A stretch of 19,069 nt of DNA from DASXMT01 sp035552655 (GCA_035552655.1 DASZLD010000214.1:1-19069), one strand, 5' to 3'; positions 1 to 6,840 are shown, counted from the stretch's first letter. The notes: generated by a model from the letters alone, not told the origin. Made by a program: numbers and translations.

Positions 1-312
1 GTCGGCATTGCTCGTACCCCCATCACCGGCTGTCTCCCGAACATAGGAGTTAAAGGCTTCTTGCTGGCGCTTGACCTGCTGCGCCGCCCGCTCGTGCATG
101 CCGCCGCCGCGAGCAATGAGGTAGATCAGTGCGCCGAACAAGGGGAGGATGATGATCACGATGACCCAAATTGCCTTGGACAATCCGCCCATATCGTGAC
201 TACGGAAGATGTCCGCGAAGATCAGGAAGATCAAGTAGATCCACACGAAGAAGGCAAAGAACTCCAACATCGACCAGAAGATGTCGAGCAGTGGATATGA
301 CGATGCGAACAT
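1..312 (-). CDS. Small two-helix membrane protein, PLDc_N-like, C-terminus cut by window edge
   Basis: The reading frame opens with ATG at 312 and stays open for 104 codons to base 1, so the C-terminus lies outside the window. A GGGGAG box lies about 6 bases before the ATG. Two hydrophobic segments are visible, about residues 15-35 (rich in Phe, Ile, Leu) and 48-67 (IWVIVIIILPLFGALIYLI), followed by a charged, glutamine-rich stretch (RAAQQVKRQQEAF). This layout matches small actinobacterial membrane proteins with a phospholipase-D nuclease N-terminal-like (PLDc_N) hairpin, which often end in a SHOCT domain; the SHOCT part would be off the edge. The specific role is unknown. It is divergent from the RHH operon that starts at 504. 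Gene call is firm; family assignment is by pattern recognition. Confidence 0.82.
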   Translation of the reverse strand, partial: MFASSYPLLDIFWSMLEFFAFFVWIYLIFLIFADIFRSHDMGGLSKAIWVIVIIILPLFGALIYLIARGGGMHERAAQQVKRQQEAFNSYVRETAGDGGTSNAD

Positions 313-482
313 TCTTTGCTCCCCGAGTTTCGATCGCCGACGTTGTGCCGGCCGGATCCGCACTGATAGTAGACCGGTTGCCCGATGCGCGCCTGAGCGT
401 GACCGTGCTCGAATCACCCCTCGTTTCACCGGACTCGTCGGACCCAACGACGTACCCACGAGTCGCAGGCATTTGCACGCTG

Positions 483-506
483 CTAGGATGCTAGTGTCCT
501 AGTGTG
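483..506 (+). promoter_or_regulatory. Triple 8-bp CTAG repeat, probable RHH operator, overlapping a -10 box
   Basis: CTAG occurs at 483, 491 and 499, exactly 8 bases apart, giving the units CTAGGATG, CTAGTGTC and CTAGTGTG. The outer part also forms an inverted repeat (CTAGGA ... TCCTAG, 483-502). TAGTGT at 492-497 fits a TANNNT -10 box 6 bases before the GTG at 504. Ribbon-helix-helix proteins typically bind tandem short sites as cooperating dimers and repress their own promoter, so autoregulation by the gene immediately downstream is the simplest reading. This is inferred, not shown. Confidence 0.55.
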
Positions 507-683
507 GGAGACGACGAGGTCAAGCAGTTCAACGTGTACCTGCCGCTCGGGCTGATCAAACAGGTCAAGCACCACGCCATCGAGTCGGGGCTGTCCCTCT
601 CGGCGCTCGTTGCTGACGCGCTACGCGCCTACCTCGACGACGCCCACGGACAACGACAGCAATCGTCTCGGAAGGAGACCTGA
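504..683 (+). CDS. Ribbon-helix-helix (CopG/Arc-type) small DNA-binding protein
   Basis: A 59-residue protein starting at GTG 504. Residues 7-13 (KQFNVYL) give the DNA-contacting beta strand. They are followed by helix A (about 16-29) and helix B (about 31-45, SLSALVADALRAYL), the classic ribbon-helix-helix order; the tail after residue 48 is polar and basic. Length fits the family (45-80 residues). A GTG two bases earlier (502) is in another frame and breaks the fold. There is no Shine-Dalgarno box, but a TANNNT box lies 6 bases upstream, suggesting a leaderless message. It ends one base before the VOC gene, so the two are almost certainly co-transcribed. Likely role: transcriptional autoregulator of this operon, probably through the 8-bp repeats over its start. 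No toxin gene is adjacent, so an antitoxin role is not supported. Confidence 0.8.
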   Translation: MGDDEVKQFNVYLPLGLIKQVKHHAIESGLSLSALVADALRAYLDDAHGQRQQSSRKET

Positions 684-684
684 C

Positions 685-1050
685 ATGGCGACCGAAGGTA
701 TCGAGGCGGTGTTCCTGGAGACCCATAACTGGGGGAAGGCGGCCAAGTTCTTCCAGGCGTTGGGCTTCGAGTTGGAGTTCTCCACCGACCACAACTCGGG
801 ACAGCTGACCAACGGCGACGGCCCCTACGTGTTCATCGCCGAGATCCCGGAGGCTCAAGAGCCCCATATGCAGGTCGTCTTGAAGATGGCCCATGCATTC
901 ACACCGGACCCCGCCCTCGAGGTGGTCACGCCGCTGGAGGACACCCACTACGGAACCAAGGAAATGACTGTCCGTGACCCCGATGGTCGCCTCTGGACCC
1001 TCCAAGCTCCAGCCGAGGATGAGCACGGAGAGGCCGAGGGGCGTGGCTGA
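685..1050 (+). CDS. VOC-superfamily (glyoxalase/bleomycin-resistance fold) protein
   Basis: A 121-residue protein. The ATG at 685 is chosen because GAAGGAG lies about 7 bases upstream and the fold starts directly with EAVFLETHNWGKAAKFFQAL. It is a full-length single VOC domain: strand, helix (KAAKFFQALGF), the middle strands (YVFIAEIP), and the closing motif KEMTVRDPDGRLWTLQ, the usual C-terminal strand of VOC proteins. VOC proteins bind a divalent metal and act as lyases, isomerases, dioxygenases or drug-binding proteins; this one cannot be assigned a substrate. It lies between the RHH regulator (1-base gap) and a methyltransferase (8-base overlap), so it is the middle gene of a three-gene operon. 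The C-terminal tail (EDEHGEAEGRG) is acidic and outside the domain. Confidence 0.85.
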   Translation: MATEGIEAVFLETHNWGKAAKFFQALGFELEFSTDHNSGQLTNGDGPYVFIAEIPEAQEPHMQVVLKMAHAFTPDPALEVVTPLEDTHYGTKEMTVRDPDGRLWTLQAPAEDEHGEAEGRG

Positions 1051-1897
1051 CGAGCAGATCGAGGAGCCGGACAGCACCGCGGTCCGGACTGCCCTGTGGC
1101 GGGCCATGCACGTCCAGGTCGACCCGCCGCCCCATGTGATCGACGACCAGGTCGGTCTCCGGCTGGTGGCACCGGACGACGGGTGGCGCAGCCGGCCGGA
1201 CATGGACCCGGTCTTCACCAGCGGGTTTCGGGGAGCCATGGTGGCCCGTGCCCGCTTCATCGAGGATTTGATCGCAGAGCAGGCTGACCGAGGCGTCGGT
1301 CAATACGTCGTCCTGGGAGCCGGCCTCGACAGTTTCGCCCAGCGCCGACCCGAGCTCGCCTCCCGCCTCCGGATCTTCGAGGTCGACCGCCCCGGTCCTC
1401 AGGCCTGGAAGCGCCAGCGCCTCATCGAGCTCGGTTTCGGCGTGCCCGAGTGGTTGCGGCTGGTGCCGGTCGACTTCGAGGCGGATTCCTGGTGGGAGGA
1501 GCTAGCCACCGCAGGCTTCGAGGCCGACGTACCGGCGGTCGTGGCCTCCGCCGGCGTCTCCATGTACCTCACCAGGGAGGCGAACGCGGCCACGCTGGGC
1601 CAGATCGCGTCGTTCGTCCCGGGCTCGACGTTGGCCATGACCTTCCTGGTGCCCATGGAGCTCCTCGACGAGGAGGACCGTCCCGGGCTGCAGATGGCCA
1701 TGAACGGCGCTCGAGCATCGGGGACGCCCTTCGTCAGCTTCTTCGAGCCGCCCGAAATGTTGGCCCTGGCCCGCGACGCCGGTTTCCGAGACGCCTGGCA
1801 CGTGCCCGTCTCGGATCTGGCCGAACGGTATTTCGCCGGACGGACCGACGGCTTCCGACCGTCGAGCGGCGAGGATCTACTGGTGGCCACCACCTGA
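1043..1897 (+). CDS. SAM-dependent methyltransferase, leucine carboxyl methyltransferase-like family
   Basis: A 284-residue protein. The GTG at 1043 is preferred because GGAGAGG lies about 9 bases upstream and its GTGGCTGA overlaps the VOC stop; an ATG at 1019 is possible but lacks a spaced ribosome site. The diagnostic block is ARARFIEDLIAEQ followed by QYVVLGAGLDSFAQR and the acidic end of strand 2 in RIFEVDRPGPQAWKRQRL. This is the pattern of the LCM/TIGR00027 methyltransferases that are abundant in mycobacteria and relatives, and the length is typical (270-310). The glycine-rich LGAGLDS forms the SAM site, and VVASAGVSMYLTREA matches the family's conserved middle region. The methyl acceptor in this family is mostly unknown. 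It is the last gene of the RHH-VOC operon, so it may modify the same compound the VOC protein handles; that is speculation. Confidence 0.87.
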   Translation: MADEQIEEPDSTAVRTALWRAMHVQVDPPPHVIDDQVGLRLVAPDDGWRSRPDMDPVFTSGFRGAMVARARFIEDLIAEQADRGVGQYVVLGAGLDSFAQRRPELASRLRIFEVDRPGPQAWKRQRLIELGFGVPEWLRLVPVDFEADSWWEELATAGFEADVPAVVASAGVSMYLTREANAATLGQIASFVPGSTLAMTFLVPMELLDEEDRPGLQMAMNGARASGTPFVSFFEPPEMLALARDAGFRDAWHVPVSDLAERYFAGRTDGFRPSSGEDLLVATT

Positions 1898-1998
1898 CCC
1901 ACTTCGTATGCCGGATGCTCAACCGGCCGGGATGAACAGGTGGACCAGGAACCACCGGGTGTGCTGGGTGGCGGTGTAGCCCAGTAGCCTGCCCAGCC

Positions 1999-3411
1999 AT
2001 GGCCAAGAGCGCGCTGACCACCCGGGCCGAGGATTTCCCCCGCTGGTATCAGGAGGTCGTCGCCCTGGCCGAGATGGCCGAGAACGGTCCGGTACGCGGC
2101 ACCATGGTCATCCGTCCCTGGGGCTACGGCATCTGGGAGCTGCTCCAGTCCGAGCTGGACCGGCGGATCAAGGCGGCCGGGGCGGAGAATGCCTACTTCC
2201 CGCTCTTCATCCCCGAGTCCTTCCTCAAGCTCGAGGCTGAGCACGTGGAGGGCTTCAGCCCCGAGCTGGCCGTGGTCACCCAAGCCGGAGGCAAGGAACT
2301 GGAGGAGCCGGTGGTGGTCCGCCCCACCAGCGAAACCGTCATCAACCATTACTTCGCCAAGTGGGTCCAGAGCCACCGCGACCTCCCCCTGCTCATCAAC
2401 CAGTGGGCCAACGTGGTGCGCTGGGAGCTGCGTCCCCGCCTCTTCCTGCGGACCAGTGAGTTCCTGTGGCAGGAGGGCCATACTGCCCATGCCAGTGAGG
2501 CCGAAGCCCGGGCCTACGCGCTGGAGATCCTGCACGATGTGTACGAGGCCACCATGGTCGACGTGGCCGCCATCCCCGTCTTGACCGGGCACAAGACGGC
2601 CCGGGAGCGCTTCGCCGGTGCCACCACCACCTGGACCTGCGAGGGGATGATGGGTGACGGCAAGGCCCTGCAGATGGGCACCAGCCACGAGCTGGGGCAG
2701 AACTTCGCCAAGGCTTTCGGGATCACCTACTCGACGCGTGACGGCGGGAACGAATTCGCCTGGCAGACCTCCTGGGGCGTGTCGACCAGACTGATCGGAG
2801 CCCTGGTCATGGCCCACGGGGACGACTTCGGGCTCCGCCTGCCCCCGGCCCTGGCCCCCACCGAAGTGGTGGTGCTCATGATCAAAGACGAGCCGGACGT
2901 GCGGGCCGCAGCCGAGGCCTTGGTGGCCGAGTTGCAAGCCGGTGGCCGTCGGGTCCGCCTGGACGACCGCACCGAGACCAGCTTCGGGCGGCGCAGCGTG
3001 GGCTGGGAGCTCAAGGGTGTCCCCGTCCGGGTGGAGATCGGCCCCCGGGATCTGGCCGAGGGCAACGTCACCGTGGTCACCCGGCACACCCGGGAGAAGG
3101 ACACGGTGGCGGCTGCGGCGGCGGGGGCCGCAGTGACCGAGGTCCTGGCCCGGGTCGGCCCCGAGCTGGCGGCCGAGGCCGCGGCGTCCCGCACGGCACG
3201 CACGGTGGACGCCGGTTCGCTGGAAGAGGCCATCGAGGCCGGTGCCACCGGTTTTGCCCGTATTCGCCTGGACGCCCTCGGGGTGGACGGCGAGGACCGC
3301 CTGGGTCAACAGGCACTCTCGATCCGCTGCTTGCAGCGGCCGGACGGCAGCCTGGCCGAGCCCGGAGACACAGAAGGCGATCTGGTGGCGGTGGTGGGCC
3401 GGTCGTACTGA
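1999..3411 (+). CDS. proS: Prolyl-tRNA synthetase, eukaryote/archaeon-like type (ProS type 3)
   Basis: A 470-residue cytoplasmic class II synthetase that charges tRNA-Pro with proline. Motif 1 surrounds residues 34-70 (GTMVIRPWGYGIWELL). Motif 2 covers RPTSE (108-112) and VRWELRPRLFLRTSEFLWQE (140-158), with the HTAH signature after it. Motif 3 is MAHGDDFGLRLPP (271-283). The anticodon-binding domain follows (about 285-385), then the C-terminal domain ending in the family's terminal tyrosine (VVGRSY). There is no insertion domain between motifs 2 and 3, which excludes the standard bacterial type. Odd point: the C-terminal zinc-binding cysteines of archaeal-type enzymes are missing; only Cys214 and Cys444 exist. 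TAGCCT (1985-1990) lies 8 bases before the ATG and could be a -10 box giving a very short leader. It is transcribed alone. Confidence 0.96.
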   Translation: MAKSALTTRAEDFPRWYQEVVALAEMAENGPVRGTMVIRPWGYGIWELLQSELDRRIKAAGAENAYFPLFIPESFLKLEAEHVEGFSPELAVVTQAGGKELEEPVVVRPTSETVINHYFAKWVQSHRDLPLLINQWANVVRWELRPRLFLRTSEFLWQEGHTAHASEAEARAYALEILHDVYEATMVDVAAIPVLTGHKTARERFAGATTTWTCEGMMGDGKALQMGTSHELGQNFAKAFGITYSTRDGGNEFAWQTSWGVSTRLIGALVMAHGDDFGLRLPPALAPTEVVVLMIKDEPDVRAAAEALVAELQAGGRRVRLDDRTETSFGRRSVGWELKGVPVRVEIGPRDLAEGNVTVVTRHTREKDTVAAAAAGAAVTEVLARVGPELAAEAAASRTARTVDAGSLEEAIEAGATGFARIRLDALGVDGEDRLGQQALSIRCLQRPDGSLAEPGDTEGDLVAVVGRSY

Positions 3412-3440
3412 GGCAGGGACAACCGGGGCCAGCCAGGGCC

Positions 3441-3803
3441 TCAGTACTCGGACGGCTGGTTGAAGATGACGGCCAGGCTGACGATCTTGTCGTTGCGGAC
3501 GCTGAAGTAGCTGGACATGATCAGCTCGTCGGGGAGGTTGGTCTTGTCGTAGGTGCCGTCGTACTTGGCCCGCACGATGGTATCGCCGTGGTGGTCGATG
3601 ACCTCCTGCACCTCCATGGTGACCCGGTCGCCGACGAACTCTTTGGCCACGAACCGCCGGATGGCATCGATCCCGACGATCTCCCGGCGGTTGTCGTTCA
3701 CGTAGGCGTCGGGGGCGAAGGTGGCCACAATGGCGTCGGTGTCGAAGGCGTTCACCGCGGCGATGTGGTCGGCGATCACGCTGGGAAGCTCGGTAACAGA
3801 CAT
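3441..3803 (-). CDS. NTF2-like / SnoaL-like fold protein
   Basis: A 120-residue single-domain protein starting at ATG 3803, with AAAGGAACC about 8 bases upstream. It opens with a helix (LPSVIADHIAAVNAFDTDAIVATFAPDAYVND), then IVGIDAIRRFVAKEFVG, then alternating strands ending in YFSVRNDKIVSLAVIFNQ. This order is typical of SnoaL-like NTF2-fold proteins, which include small isomerases, cyclases and many uncharacterised ligand-binding proteins. No catalytic residues can be named with confidence. It is divergent from the MerR regulator at 3931 across a 127-base gap, so it is a plausible regulatory target. It converges with proS, whose stop is 29 bases away. Confidence 0.85.
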   Translation of the reverse strand: MSVTELPSVIADHIAAVNAFDTDAIVATFAPDAYVNDNRREIVGIDAIRRFVAKEFVGDRVTMEVQEVIDHHGDTIVRAKYDGTYDKTNLPDELIMSSYFSVRNDKIVSLAVIFNQPSEY

Positions 3804-3893
3804 GGTTGGTTCCTTTCGGTTCAGCCGCCGGATTGGCCGCTGTAATCAGCTTCGGGCGTCCACCCGCGGGAGGGTCAAGGGATCAATCCGGGC

Positions 3894-3924
3894 TTGTTTC
3901 TCCCCTGAGGGGAGATTGCATACT
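3894..3924 (+). promoter_or_regulatory. MerR-type promoter with 19-bp spacer and central palindrome
   Basis: TTGTTT (3894-3899) and CATACT (3919-3924) read as -35 and -10 boxes separated by 19 bases, the overlong spacer typical of promoters activated by MerR-family DNA distortion. The inverted repeat TCTCCCC-TGA-GGGGAGA (3899-3915) lies inside the spacer. The -10 box ends 6 bases before the MerR start codon at 3931, so transcription probably begins at or next to the ATG. Probable autoregulatory site; the divergent NTF2-like gene could also be affected. Confidence 0.72.
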
Positions 3925-3930
3925 GGAGAG

Positions 3931-4758
3931 ATGCGGCCCTCCCTGGCCATCGGCGACTTTTCCCGCGCCACCCACCTGAGTGTCAAGACGCTGCGTCACT
4001 ACCATCGGGTCGGGCTGCTGGAGCCGGCCGATGTCGATCCGGCCACCGGCCATCGGCGGTACTCCACAGATCAGATCCCAACCGCTCAGGTCATCCGGCG
4101 CTTTCGCTCTCTGGCGATGCCGCTGGAGGAGATCCGGGCGGTCATCGCCACCCCGGACATCGCCACCCGTAACGAGTTGATCGCCGGCCATCTGGACCGA
4201 CTCGAAGCCAGCCTGGCCCGGACCCAGGACGCCGCCGCGTCGTTGCGCGATCTGCTCCAGCCTTCGGATCTGGCCCCGGCGGCCATCCAGCACCGCCGGA
4301 TCGAGCCAACGCCGGCCGTAGCGATCCGCGATGTCATCGACCTGGATGATGCGTCGCCGTGGTACCAGGGCGCCTTTGGCGAGCTGTACGCCACCCTGGC
4401 GGCCCAACGGCTGGTGCCGGCCGGGACTGCGGGCGGCATCTACGCCACCGACCTGTTCGCCTACGACCGGGGCGAGGCGACGGTGTTCGTCCCCTGCACC
4501 ACGCCGGTCCGGTCAACCGGGCGGGTCGAGTCCCTGGTCGTGCCCGGGGTGGAGATGGCGCTCATCGAGCACGCCGGCGCCCATACCGACATCGACCGGG
4601 CCTACGGCGCGCTGGCCACGTACGTGACCGATCATGCCTTGGCCGTCGAGGGACCGATCCGCGAGTACTACCTCGTCGGCCGGCACGACTCACCCGACGA
4701 AGCATTGTGGCGCACGGAGATCGGATGGCCCATCTTCACTGTGGCGACCACGCAATGA
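3931..4758 (+). CDS. MerR-family transcriptional regulator with GyrI-like effector-binding domain
   Basis: A 275-residue protein. The N-terminal winged helix spans about residues 4-73: IGDFSRATHLSVKTLRHYHR, then VGLLEPADVDPATGHRRYS, then the FRSLAMPLEEIRAVI helix, a classic MerR DNA-binding domain. A linker helix (about 80-112) forms the dimer coiled coil. Residues about 125-275 make a GyrI/BmrR-like multidrug-binding domain, with the closing segment GPIREYYLVGRHDSPDEALWRTEIGWPI characteristic of that fold. The start at 3931 is chosen because the DNA-binding domain begins there and it sits 6 bases after a -10 box; a longer frame upstream would remove the promoter. The family senses hydrophobic or cationic small molecules and activates promoters with long spacers. 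The likely regulon is this gene and perhaps the divergent NTF2-like gene. Confidence 0.92.
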   Translation: MRPSLAIGDFSRATHLSVKTLRHYHRVGLLEPADVDPATGHRRYSTDQIPTAQVIRRFRSLAMPLEEIRAVIATPDIATRNELIAGHLDRLEASLARTQDAAASLRDLLQPSDLAPAAIQHRRIEPTPAVAIRDVIDLDDASPWYQGAFGELYATLAAQRLVPAGTAGGIYATDLFAYDRGEATVFVPCTTPVRSTGRVESLVVPGVEMALIEHAGAHTDIDRAYGALATYVTDHALAVEGPIREYYLVGRHDSPDEALWRTEIGWPIFTVATTQ

Positions 4759-4782
4759 GAGCAGGGCCGCTTTGTGGCCCGA

Positions 4783-5136
4783 TTACGAACCAGCAGTTGC
4801 GGTGCTGGGAGAGCAACCGGTGGGGGGAGCGGAGCTGGCCGCCGGCACCGCCGGTGGGGCATTGTTCGGCGCCACGAAGTCGCCGATCATCCGGAAGACG
4901 GTGTCGCTCGAGTTCGCCTCGACGCCCGAGCAGTCGAACGCACCGGGCTTGAAGGTGACCACCACGGCGATGGCGATCTTCTGGTTGGGCTGGTACGCCT
5001 CGGTGGCGCTGTAGCCAGGTTGGGGTCGGTCATGGTGTGGAAGCTGGACTTCGACAGCAGCTTGCCCGTACCGACGGCCACGGCCGTGGGTGGCCATGTC
5101 ATCGATGTCCGACGTCTCGGACGCTCCGAGGGTCAC
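4783..5136 (-). pseudogene. Decayed serine hydrolase (class C beta-lactamase-like), C-terminal remnant
   Basis: Homology-like text is split between two reading frames. VTLGASETSDIDDMAT is read from 5136 to 5089; TAVAVGTGKLLSKSSFHTMTDPNL continues in another frame from 5087 to 5016; then the first frame resumes with GYSATEAYQPNQKIAIAVVVTF and VFRMIGDFVAPNNAPP to a TAA at 4783-4785. Together these resemble the C-terminal third of actinobacterial beta-lactamase-like serine hydrolases (the closing GY-S-AY-P--KIAIAV pattern). The catalytic SxxK and YxN regions are absent, and material between DPNL and GYS seems deleted. The fragment begins exactly where the SDR gene upstream stops, hinting at a deletion junction. 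No intact gene fits 4759-5132. Confidence 0.68.
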
Positions 5137-6062
5137 GGATTGTGGAAGTAGTGGCCCTCGTCGAGGTCGTCGATGAGTCCGGGATGGGTGGGCTCCCATC
5201 CCAGTAGCTCACGGGTCAGCTCGCTCGAGGCCGGGCAATCGGCCGCCAGGAAGTGGGCCAGCCAGGTGAAGTGCTCGCCCGCATCTTCGGGGGCGATGGA
5301 GACCACCGGCACCTCGAGGTGTCGGCCGATGACCTCGGCGATGTCGCCGATGGGCACCCCCTGGTCGGCCACCGCGTGCAGCGTCGATCCTGCCGGCGCC
5401 TCCTCCAGGGCCATGCGGAAGAGGGGAGCAGTATCGAGGCGATGCACGGCCGGCCAGCGGTTGGAGCCGTCGCCGATAGAGCCGGAGACCCCCTTGTCCT
5501 TGGCTATGGCGACCAGGGTGGCCATGAAGCCGTTGTCGCCGTCGCCATGACAGGTCGGAGGCAATCGGAGAACGGACGAGCGCACGCCGCGAGAGGCGAG
5601 GGAGAGCGTGAGCTCCGCCGTGGCCAACCGAGTTTGCGGACCGGCGCCCATGCCAGCCGCTTCGAGGTCGAGTTCGTGGCCGTCGCGTTCGGTGGCCACC
5701 TCCCCCCCGGTAAATCCGAGCAGTCCCGAGGCGATCACGAACGGTCGATCGGATCCGGCCAGCGCGTCGCCGAATGTCTCGACGGCGTGGCGATCCGCAT
5801 CGGCGGCACCTTGGAAGTCCCCCGAGAATGCGATGTCGTGCTTGAACGCCAGGTGGATCACACCATCCGACGCTGCAGCGGCTGCTCGCAGGCCGTCGAG
5901 ATCATCGAGCGTGCCCCGATGGACCTCGGCTCCGGCGACAGTGAGGGCCGTGGCCGCGGCATCGGAACGGGCCAGTCCGATGACCTGATGGCCTGCGCCG
6001 ATGAGCTCGGGGACGACGGCGGAGCCGATCCAGCCGGACGCGCCGGTGACGAAGATACGCAT
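5133..6062 (-). CDS. NAD(P)-dependent epimerase/dehydratase-like (extended/atypical SDR)
   Basis: A 309-residue cytoplasmic protein with ATG at 6062 and GGAGG 8 bases upstream. The N-terminus MRIFVTGASGWIGSAVVPEL is the Rossmann nucleotide site of extended SDRs (TGxxGxxG), followed by a typical second-strand turn (VIGLARSDAAA) and the DGVIHLAF segment. The usual catalytic YxxxK pair is not visible, so it belongs to the atypical subgroup; the reaction cannot be predicted. The C-terminal part (HAVADQGVPIGDIAEVIG, LGWEPTHPGLIDDL) matches the substrate-domain end of these proteins. It is divergent from a TetR regulator, and its promoter overlaps operator-like repeats, so TetR repression with induction by a small ligand is likely. 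Its stop abuts the hydrolase remnant. Confidence 0.88.
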   Translation of the reverse strand: MRIFVTGASGWIGSAVVPELIGAGHQVIGLARSDAAATALTVAGAEVHRGTLDDLDGLRAAAAASDGVIHLAFKHDIAFSGDFQGAADADRHAVETFGDALAGSDRPFVIASGLLGFTGGEVATERDGHELDLEAAGMGAGPQTRLATAELTLSLASRGVRSSVLRLPPTCHGDGDNGFMATLVAIAKDKGVSGSIGDGSNRWPAVHRLDTAPLFRMALEEAPAGSTLHAVADQGVPIGDIAEVIGRHLEVPVVSIAPEDAGEHFTWLAHFLAADCPASSELTRELLGWEPTHPGLIDDLDEGHYFHNP

Positions 6063-6126
6063 GAGAAGAACCTCCAGTGATGGACTGCCCGTCCTCGGCA
6101 CCGCTCGCTGCCGGGGGCACAGGCTG

Positions 6127-6178
6127 ATGTCAGTTGCTGCCATCACTATAGCAACTATGTCAGCCGCTGTCATCACTA
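6127..6178. promoter_or_regulatory. Two tandem 22-bp operator-like repeats between SDR and TetR genes
   Basis: Bases 6127-6148 and 6157-6178 match at 19 of 22 positions (core TGTCAGYYGCTGYCATCA), with a 30-bp period, close to three helical turns. Each copy is a near-palindrome; 6157-6173 reads ATGTCAGC-C-GCTGTCAT with one mismatched pair. A second inverted repeat, AGTTGCT (6132-6138) and AGCAACT (6150-6156), overlaps the first copy. The repeats cover both promoters of the divergent pair, which is the expected position for a TetR-family autorepressor. Confidence 0.68.
6145..6173 (-). promoter_or_regulatory. Predicted SDR promoter
   Basis: Read on the minus strand, ATGACA (6173-6168) and TATAGT (6150-6145) are separated by exactly 17 bases, close to the consensus TTGACA-17-TATAAT. 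Transcription would start near 6138, giving a leader of about 75 bases before the ATG at 6062. Both boxes are inside the operator-like repeats. Confidence 0.6.
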
Positions 6179-6182
6179 GGAT
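6177..6182 (+). promoter_or_regulatory. -10 box for the TetR gene, leaderless type
   Basis: TAGGAT ends 6 bases before the ATG at 6189, so the message probably starts at the start codon. No clear -35 box and no spaced Shine-Dalgarno sequence is visible. Confidence 0.5.
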
Positions 6183-6188
6183 GGGGTC

Positions 6189-6755
6189 ATGGTGCGATGG
6201 GAGCCGGATAGCCGTGGGCGGCTTGAGGAGGCAGCCATGGCGCTGTACGGCGAGCGGGGGTACGACAACACCACCGTGGCCGAGATCGCGGCGCGGGCCG
6301 GATTGACCGAGCGAACGTTCTTCCGGCACTTCACCGATAAGCGCGAAGTCCTGTTCTGGGGATCGAGCAGGTTGCAGGCGCTCATGGTCGAAGCCGTGGC
6401 CAGCGAACCTGAATCCGCCTCGCCTCTCGACGCCGTGGCCGCGGCCATTGAGGCCGCAGGCGTTCTCCTTCAGGAGCGCCGGGATTTTGCCCGACAACGC
6501 CAGGCCATCATCGCCGCCAGCCCCGAGCTCCGAGAGCGTGAGCTGATCAAGCTCGCCTCCCTCGCCTCGGCGCTGGCCGACACATTGCGACAGCGGGGAA
6601 TCGAAGAGCCGGTCGCCAGTCTGGCCGCCGAGGTGGGGATTGCCGTCTTCAAGATTGCCTTTGCCCGCTGGGTCGAGGAATCCAACCAGAAAGCCCTGCC
6701 CGAAGTCATGCGAGAGTCGCTCGACGAGCTGCGAGCGGTGACTGCACTGGGTTGA
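6189..6755 (+). CDS. TetR-family transcriptional regulator
   Basis: A 188-residue protein. The N-terminal helix-turn-helix is textbook TetR: EEAAMALYGERGYDNTTVAEIA, then ARAGLTERTFFRHFTDKREVLFWG (about residues 13-58). The remaining helices (about 65-185) form the ligand-binding and dimer domain, with the conserved FKIAFARWVEE segment near the end. The ATG at 6189 is supported by a TAGGAT box 6 bases upstream, which implies a leaderless transcript. It is divergent from the SDR gene across 126 bases containing two near-palindromic repeats. It most likely represses itself and the SDR gene until a small molecule, possibly the SDR substrate, binds. The ligand cannot be inferred. Confidence 0.93.
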   Translation: MVRWEPDSRGRLEEAAMALYGERGYDNTTVAEIAARAGLTERTFFRHFTDKREVLFWGSSRLQALMVEAVASEPESASPLDAVAAAIEAAGVLLQERRDFARQRQAIIAASPELRERELIKLASLASALADTLRQRGIEEPVASLAAEVGIAVFKIAFARWVEESNQKALPEVMRESLDELRAVTALG

Positions 6756-6840
6756 TGTACCTGGGCAGAGCCCAAGCCACGTCGTGCTGATCGCCGGTCT
6801 GCCCGGTTCTCCGGGGCGGATAACCGTCGATCGATTTCGG

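Noticed and set aside
504..1050. Toxin-antitoxin module (RHH antitoxin plus partner)
   Set aside because: The gene next to the RHH protein is a VOC-fold protein, and no PIN, RelE/ParE or MazF-type toxin is nearby.
1399..3309. 636-codon open frame on the minus strand
   Set aside because: It is antisense to the methyltransferase and proS; its protein is low-complexity, Gly/Pro/His-rich and without any fold, a typical product of GC-rich codon structure.
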